A stretch of 64,000 bases of DNA from Maea johnstoni (taxonomy: Eukaryota > Annelida > Polychaeta > Spionida > Magelonidae): the NCBI GenBank assembly GCA_963942565.1, contig OZ012685.1, forward strand, positions 45,002,349 to 45,066,348. The letters are read 5' to 3'. The notes beneath the pieces were generated by a model, which made no database searches, was not told where the DNA came from, and saw only the letters and a list, made by a program, of their open reading frames with translations. Below, piece by piece: positions 11,301 through 20,300 of this stretch (positions within the stretch are counted from its first letter, which is position 1; each line of letters opens with the position of its first letter). Made by a program: the position numbers and the translations under genes.

Positions 11301-14300
11301 AAAGATTTTCTCTATCTGTATGCTTGACATTCCACAATTATTTGTGGTGAAGAGTGATGACATTGCAGATATTTCCTAGTTTAGCTACTGGTTGAGGAGT
11401 GCATGGTGAATGGGGACTGCCATATATGGGCAGGTCTGAGATCATCACATTTTTGTTTTCCATGCAGGACCTCATTATCAGAAAGCAAACTATGGAAATA
11501 ATTAGGTACACTGACCGCTTACGTCATACTAGACTAGCGCTAGTCAATGGAATAATCGTAGTTATACTATTTTCTTTTTCTATTATGAGACCTGAATTAT
11601 TTTAAAGAATTCAATTATTTACTTGAAATTCAAAATATAGGAAATTACTCACAAAACATTTTGAGTTTACTGATATGTAATTATTGAGGGTTTCGCTGTC
11701 CAAATGACGCCCAGTCACCCTGCTGGCTAAGACCAGGAATCTTCATTAAATGAAGATTCCTGCTAAGACCCTGGTTAAGGGGTAGCAGAGAAAAAGTAGG
11801 ATACTTACAGAGGGCTGGGAGGAGCTTCTGTAGGGACGAATGGTCCAAGCTTGGGACCCTTCTTCTTCCTCTTCCCTGAAAAAACAATCAAAACAATAGC
11901 ATCAATAGGCTATTCGGTGCATAAAGAAATGTATATATATATATATGTATATATATATATGTATATATATGTATATGTACAGTCAGTGACAATCATGGTC
12001 TTAGCCAGCAGGGCGTCTGGGTGCCTTTTTGGACACCCACACCCTTAAAAAGAACCCCTCAGGACAACCAAAATTTTTTATGTGGAATTTTTAAAAATCT
12101 CAATCTTAAGCTTATAATTGAATTTCTTCATCTCCTTATAATTCCCATGACATTGTTTAATGATATCATGCCTTATTTTGATGAATTTATATATGTTTAT
12201 GTTTGAAATATGAGTATATTGTATTCCCCCTTAAAAATTTGGACGCCCCAAAATTTTACAACTGCCAATTTTAGCCACCCAGTTTCTAAATCCTGGCTAA
12301 GACACTGGTGACAATGCTTTATTAGACCACTTGGCTATCAGGGAACGCCCTGTCTCGAGTGGAAGCAAGGAAATGAGTTGATTGAGCCCAGATAATCTCT
12401 GGTTGTCGGAAGCGGAAGAACATGCAAACACAGTATCTGTAACCCCAATGGTGAAGTAAAACAAATATTTCAACAAATATCTTTCCACTTTAAAAGATCC
12501 CCCTATTTTGAAACAATAACATACTTTTTTCATACTGTACCTAATCAGAGGTCTTTCATGGGTTAAGGATATAGTGGGTAGATGTCTGAACAAGTGCATT
12601 GAGATTTCTAAGTAACCCTTCCATTTTCCAAGATGTCAGGTAGTTAGCTGTTAGCTACATTTGGCACGCACCTGGGGTAGCTACCATAACTAAAGTAAAT
12701 ATCATATGCAAAATAAAACAATTTGCTCCTACTTCTCAAGAAATCCTTGTATCTAAGTGAAAAGTGACAACATGCCAGTGGTATTGTATTCAATGCAGGT
12801 GACATAACCAGATTAACCACAAGTAACAAGTACTTATATATCTTTAACTGTTCTTTATGATATGCAAAGTTCAACCTGCTACTGATTGAAGATGAAGATG
12901 GTCCTGTATAGAGGCTGTATAACCGCAGATAAGCCTCATATATGCTTGCAAGATTCAATACTGATTGCATTCAATACAGGCGACATATTCAAGAGTGACA
13001 GGTACCAACTTCAACTGTTCATTATGATATATTAAGTTCAACCTACTACTGATTGAAGACGAAGATGGTGCTGTATTGACGCTGTATGCCCGCTGATATG
13101 CTTCATACATGCTTGCAAGACTCTGGCCAGAGTGATCTGTTTTAGTTCTCCTAGTACAGTGAGACACCACAGGTATCTGAAGAAATCCTCCGTGGACCTG
13201 TGTGCAAGCCATGATCCTTGATTCAAGCCTGTCTCTTCCACCGCAGTCTCTATATGACCCTTGCTTCAAGTCTGTCTCTTCCACCACTGTCACTATTATG
13301 CTATATCAGTGACTAATAACTCTAACCAACTCTCACTGGCAATATGAGCGTTGCTTCAAGTCTGTCTCTCCCACCGCAGTCACTATTATGAGTGTCAACT
13401 AGACAAGCTGCAGCTCACTACTGGAGTGTGCAGCAAAAGCAACTTCCCAAAACTCAGGGGGAATTCCCGTGAAGCAGGAAGTAAGCCCAATGTACTTGAC
13501 CTAGTTTTTTCCCCATCAAGACAAGGCAGCCCAGGCAGACTAGCAGTGGGATCACCGGCAGTTTCACACCTACTCCTTCCTTATCCATGTTCATACATGA
13601 TTGGGTATATACATGGCCCCAGAACAGGGATATGACTGATATGTAGTGGGTTCCAGGAAGGGAGAGGAGTGCCTCACTGATTCAGAGAATCCCAGTCTAT
13701 CTGAATGGGACAAGCGGATGTGAAATGTTTTGGTGTCTATTAACAGCAAACAGCGGCTGATGTCCTGTCACAAGCCCTGAACTTGGCTATCATTTTTAAT
13801 AGATGTAATTTGGAAGCTACAACTTTCTCTATGCAGACTGTATTACTATATCTTTGAATTTTGGGTAATCTTTCCTATTCCGTAATTTTTTCTGTGGTTT
13901 CCAATATTTTTGTATATTTTTATTTCAACATGAAACGGTCAATTGAATAGACTATACCACTAACTGTATATCTGAATTGAACCTCGGGTGGGTAAGTATT
14001 GTAGTATCCTACTCACTTCGCAGAGCCAGCAGAGCTTTTCCTCATCTAATCTGATTACCTCATTCAGTCCTGGTGCCATCTGGTGGTGACTGAATGAACG
14101 ACAGTTCACTCGTATGGGGGAGTGTAGGCCAAATTAATAAATGGTCTATTAGTGGTTACATGGCCAAAAAAGGGTAGGTTGGTAGGCTTTTTATTTTTTA
14201 TATAGTAATTACCATGATTTAAAAGCAAAACTAAGATATCTGTCGGGTTAGAATTCTATTGCATAGCAGTTAATGACTCCAACTAGTCACCTTTATATAT

Positions 14301-17300
14301 GATTTGTCTGTGTGCCAAATGCTATATAATATACATCGTACTAGACAATATAATCAAGTCAAATCGAATCAAATCTATTGAGGTTGCATTATTCTTGATA
14401 TTCATTTACTAAATATGTCCAGGGCGCAACAATCATGATTCTTGGTGGTTTAGGCAGGCAGGACTGATTGTTTTCTTTTTCAGAAAATGTATTTATGGTC
14501 TTGGCTTATAATGCTAATCAAGAATGCCCAGGTCTATGCATATCTTACAGTTGAGCAGATCTGAAAAGATCGGTATGGTAACCACAAACAGATTATATCT
14601 TTTTGGCCTCAACTTTAATATCAAGGATTTGTATCCTAGTCTGACCTGTCACACACATAGCTATCATTTGTGATTACCTGTACTTGGCTAAATCCAGCAC
14701 ATGAGTCATCATAAAGCAATTCACAACAAAACAAGCCAAATTCCTAACACTCAATCATCCATGAGCCAAGGTTCAACAAGAAGAATATCTACCGCTATTC
14801 TACTTGGTAGTTCAAGGTTCAAACCAGAAAAATAGAAAATAAATACAAACTACTGCATAATTTCATGAGGCAAGGACCAGCAGAAATTTTGTGAATTTCT
14901 GTTTTGGACGGGCATTTTATAAATGCTGCCTAAGACATGCACCAGGATTCCAGCTCTTGCCCAACTAACCTCATCTTCACTGGCAATAGGCTAGCTAATG
15001 AATACTATGGGTCAGAGTTTTAGTGTTGCTCCAGCTCCCATGTTTTGCTGGAGAACATGTCAAACCATAAAGTAGCATTATACATGGTCACAGTCCATGA
15101 TATTCTACAAAGAGCAAGAGGGAGCCATTTTCATTTGAAAACCGCTTTCACCCTTAAATATAAGTATTAACTCTGGTACACTAGCCAGAGGTGTCCAAGC
15201 GTCGCATTTACGTGCGACAAACTTCAAAATGTGCAATAGGCAAAATTCAACTAGCACTGTCTAATTTGGCACACTCTTGGATAGCATGGAAGGTATAATT
15301 AGCTCTTTAAATACTACCTGTTATTATTATTTTGATTCATATTTCATTAAATATATCAACTCCTTTATATTGCATTGTCTATTTTTCCAGACCTTTATAA
15401 TTATTGAGGAGTTTCGCATTGGTACTACCTGTTGACAATTTATCATTGAGCTATTAGGCCTAAAAAAGTTGTTTGTTTCCTGTAACCCTACCCTATCAAG
15501 TTTTTATCCAAAAAAATCCCTACCCTAAAAGTTTTTTCCGCCCTCCCAACTCCCAATCAATGTAAAAAATGCATAAAAACACACATTTTTGACCAAAAAA
15601 ATAATGCAAAAAAAAGTTTTTGCCAACCTACCTACCCTATTTTTTTTCGGACCGTTACAGGAAACAAACAATTTATTTTTTTAGGCTTTAGTTACATGTC
15701 TATATACACTAAAAACGCTCTGCTCCAGGACTGCTTATTTGTACCCCAGGATTTATCAACTTAGACACCCCTGCCTGTGCCCCATAACACACAAAGGGCA
15801 TTTCAGGTGAGGATGTTTGTAAGTAGGCCAATAACTCAGGCAAAACAACCAGGCAAAACCATGTACATGTATGTATGTGTGACAAATGATGTGCTTCACT
15901 GAATCAAGTGCTGTGTGCCAAAATATGCAAAGCTTTGGTCACATAACAGAGTCTTTGCCAGGATTTAGAAAATGGGTGCCCAAAGTTGGCAATTGTAAAA
16001 TTTTCAGGCATCCTCTTTTTAGATAGTTAAGGGATTTGAAGTAGCTGAGTAAATAAGGGCAAAAAGTTTGTGATTGCACTTTCAGACAGGCATTTCTAAA
16101 ATCCTTGCTATGACCCTGTTGTATAGGGTCTCAGCCAGGATTTCACAAATGCCTGTCTAGATTTTTTTTTGCCTATCCGAAAAGGAGCTTTTCAGGAAAC
16201 TGTCAGTCCAAAAGACTGGCTATGTACCTGGATCCAACATTGAAGGAAGGAAGAAATCGCTTTTTACATCACTTTCAACAGCTTAGGTCAGATCACAATA
16301 GAGAAAGAAATCTGGAACTGGGAAGAAATTCCTTTCTCTTCACGATTACTTCCAAGGGGTCTTTTAGTTGCAGAAGGAGCATTGACAGCCCTCCACAATG
16401 CCACACATTTATATTGCGACCAGGCCAACCTGCTTATGGAGATCAAGTGGAGACTTGAACCTACAAACTCACACTTGGGATCCAGGCATCGTACCACTAG
16501 GCCATGGTGGATCCCTAAACATTGATTGACTTGTCCATCATCGAGGATGGTAATTTTATAATTCCCACATGCAGGCCACTGTTCTCATTCTGACTAATTT
16601 CCAGTGGCCTCATTGGTTTATACTAATTACGCTAATTGTCATCTGGCTCACATTCCCAGATAGAAGTTGCTTCAACAATACTCCCGCCTACTACGCTTAC
16701 AGAAACAAATATAGAAAAAATCCTTTCAAGCTTGAGAGTATCTCCAGATATTCTAGTCAGGACTGTTAGGTGCTATAATACATTTGGCAATAACTATGAT
16801 TTTATAAAAGATTTAAAGGAGAGTTGTGTGTAATGTTCTGATTACCATTTCTCCTTCAAATAGATATTTCTCCAGACATGCTTTCACTTATAAGATTTAA
16901 CTGAAAATGTCTAGATGCTTTTGGCCACTGTGAGCATCGAAGGGTTAAGCTAGACCTACTACTACCAGTCATGAAACCACATCATTTAACTTCTGTCACT
17001 AACACTTTCACCTGCATATCAGGGTCAGTATGCGGGAGAAAACTACACAAGGGGGCAAGTGCAAAGGATGTATAACCTACTCAGGGCTAAACATTAAGTT
17101 ATGTCTACTTGCCCTTTAGCTCCTGTCCCTCGAAAGAATTGATGCCCCAAAATTTTACAATTGTCAATTTGGGGCACTCAGTTTCTAAATCCTAGCTAAG
17201 GCCCTGCATTCATGCTTTTAAATACAGTGTATCCAAAAAAGTCACAAAATAACTGAAAAAGGGCAGGGCCCAAATTAGGGGTTGCCGGGAGCCAAAGGCT

Positions 17301-20300
17301 CTGTTGAATTCTGCTAGGGCTCCCTCAAATTTCTGGAAGGGGCCCAAAGATGTAGTGATTTCTGTACACAACACCTTTAGGTATAGCTTTAAAAAGATGC
17401 AATTGGGCTCCCTGGAAAAAAACTTAATTTTGAGCCCTGAAGGGTTTCCGTTCAAGTTCTTTTTTACCCATCTAGCAAAATATAGTCCAAACAAAAATGC
17501 TGTCCTCTTTTTGATGCCCTTAAGCGATGAATGGATTCATGAGTGCTGTGACCTACTCACAATAGTCTAAAATAGTTCTATCCTTAATTTCAACAAGCAA
17601 GCTGACCTATATTCTATGAACAATTGTTGCTGCTATTTCTGTTATTAACTGCCCTTCAGAACTAATTATTCAGTGTATGACATGTCTATTATAGCCAGCC
17701 AAGTGGAATGGGGTTCACTGTGATGTTTATTCTGATTGGAGTCCATTATTATTTACCAACAAGAAGTGGTTAGGATGTTTTCATAACCATTATCCCCACA
17801 ACCCACAAAAATCCCAACCTTCTATTTTCATTTAACCCTTATGCTGCTGGTAGCTAATTTGGGTAATACAAAATGATGTGAAAAAACTGAAAAATGACTG
17901 AAACCCTGGCATATGGGTACTCATCCAACAGTACTCGGCGAGGGGTCGAGAGCTATCCAATGAAGACCAACATGACTGAGTTTAGATGATTTTCAAAAAG
18001 CTTTTCATCCTTGTGCTTTGGACAAATTAGTAGCCTCGGCGTTGGATTGGTTAAAGACTGTTCTGGAAGCCACCCTCGCTTATGATTCATTTTGAGAAAA
18101 AAATAGTGTGTATGTAGGTTATAGTAGATAACTAGCCACCCCCATTCATAAGAGCAGCATGGTTTGACATGAGCGGAGGCCTACGCTAGTGGGATGCTCT
18201 GTTTCTGAATCAGCTGTGCAGGGCTCCAGTTACTCCAGCACCGGCCGAAAATAACCCCCACATGCCTATATATACATCAGGAAAACATGAGAACTCGATC
18301 ATCTCGTACTCAAACACACACAGGAAAGCTCTGCCACTGATAAATGTTCTTTATTGCGTGGGGGCTGATACAGGACGTATCTGTCCATTTACAGCCATAA
18401 TAAGGGTAAATTTGTCACAAACATAGAACATACATGCAGGTTTTCCTGGAGCGGAGGCCCAGGAAACACAATCGTGTCTTGCTGATAGGTTATGAGCCTG
18501 CCTCCCAGCCCATATTCCTATGTCATCCTTTTTGGATAGAAGGCACTGTGGTGTGCTAATGTTGGTACTTAGAATACATGTTAAATACCCTCATGTGGTA
18601 TTATGTGGCCAACAGTAACTCAAATATCCTTATGTAGGTGTGAGCATAGATTCACAACTGATATGGTAAAATACAGTATAGCCTAGTAGCTAGGCTAGCT
18701 GGCAGGTAGTAGAACCCATATATTCTCCCTGATCATAGCTGATGAATGCCTTTATCCCATGCAGAGGCGTGCACCCCCTCCCCCAACCAAAACTCACTAA
18801 TTATTTGCTAGTCTGAAACACATGCAACTTTTTAAAATCAATGTCAAATCAAAAATACAAAACATCGACTTCAATAAAGATATCACCCTCTGAGATAAAT
18901 AACAATACTTAATGTATGTATGAAAAATTAGTTTTTTTTTAATAGTCTCAGCTCTGTAAGACCAGGTGCTGTGTGTACTCAGGGTGCAACAAAGGTTCCA
19001 AAACATTACATGCCGAGCAGGGCAAGCTGGCCCTAATATTTGACTTGTCCCATCGGCAACTCTGTTAAACAAAGGTGAGATTGGACTTTGCCCAAAACAT
19101 AACTTGCCGAGCAGGGCAAGTCAGGGTCTTGTTCAGCTTGTCCCATTGCCATTTTTTTTTGCGAAATTCACTTGCAACTTGCAACGAGGCAAGTGGTTAT
19201 GTTGCACGCTGGCACTGTGAGTGTGAATCGGGTTATGTTTAGACAATCTATATTAGGATGGTCACAGTGACACTGGGAGATTTTGCAACAACCCCACAGG
19301 AGAAAAATCAGTTGTTTGCACGAGGTTGGCATTTTTAGAAATTCCTCACAAACAAATTTGGGTGGACTGATGTGTGATTTCTGAAGCTCTAGGTGTACAA
19401 AAGACACCCAGACACATTGTTGGTTCAGACTATGTTGTTGAGCATGGTTCAGACTATGTTGTTGAGCATGGTTCAGACTATGTTGTTGAGCATACAGATA
19501 GTGACAATCTCTCCAGGGCAATCCCCTCACTGTGCATACTGTAATTTATATAGTTTATGATCCAATATTGTGCATGTGGAATTTTTCAGATCCATTAGTA
19601 CATATTTGTGTGCGCAATTTGCAGGATACCTCATTTAATGATACAAGTATTCTGAAAATATGCTTTTTATGCCGTGTATGCATTTTTCCAGATGCCCTGC
19701 TGACTCAGACACTCATGGGTACCAAATATGCTTTCACCAGAAACTGAAAGATTTCATCTCAATCGTTAGGCTCCTTTCTGCCGCTAAGAGAGGCGATGGG
19801 TCATTAATTTACCCTTTCAGGCCCAGACTACCTGGGTTTCTTAACATATCAATATGCTAATAACAAAGAAATCATTTGAGAAATAATTGAGAGGAAATTG
19901 GTGTGGAGATCAGGGTCTTAGCCAGGATTACAAAAATGCCTGTCCAAAACAGTAATTCAAAGAGTTCTGCCCGTCCAGATTTAGCTACTAATTTACTTCA
20001 AATCCTTATACCAGGTATATGTAATAGCCTATTGTGTCAAAAAGGGCAATTTACACTTCAGCAATGTCCTAGAAGATGGCTTGTTAGGAATATATTTGGT
20101 AATTACCCCCCAAAAGTCAAATTTGAAAAATCTTCATAGAAATTTTGCCTGTCCAAACAGGAGGTTTTTTGGAAACTACCTGCCCAAACAGGAGGTTTTT
20201 TGGAAACTACCTGTCCAAAAGACAGGTAGGACGGGTCCTGGCTATATCCCTAGTGGAGATCATATTCAATGATGCATGCTTCTTCATAAGTATACTCAAC

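Noticed and set aside
16439-16516. tRNA gene
   Set aside because: A and B boxes are visible but the acceptor stem does not pair and the sequence continues as a SINE-like body.
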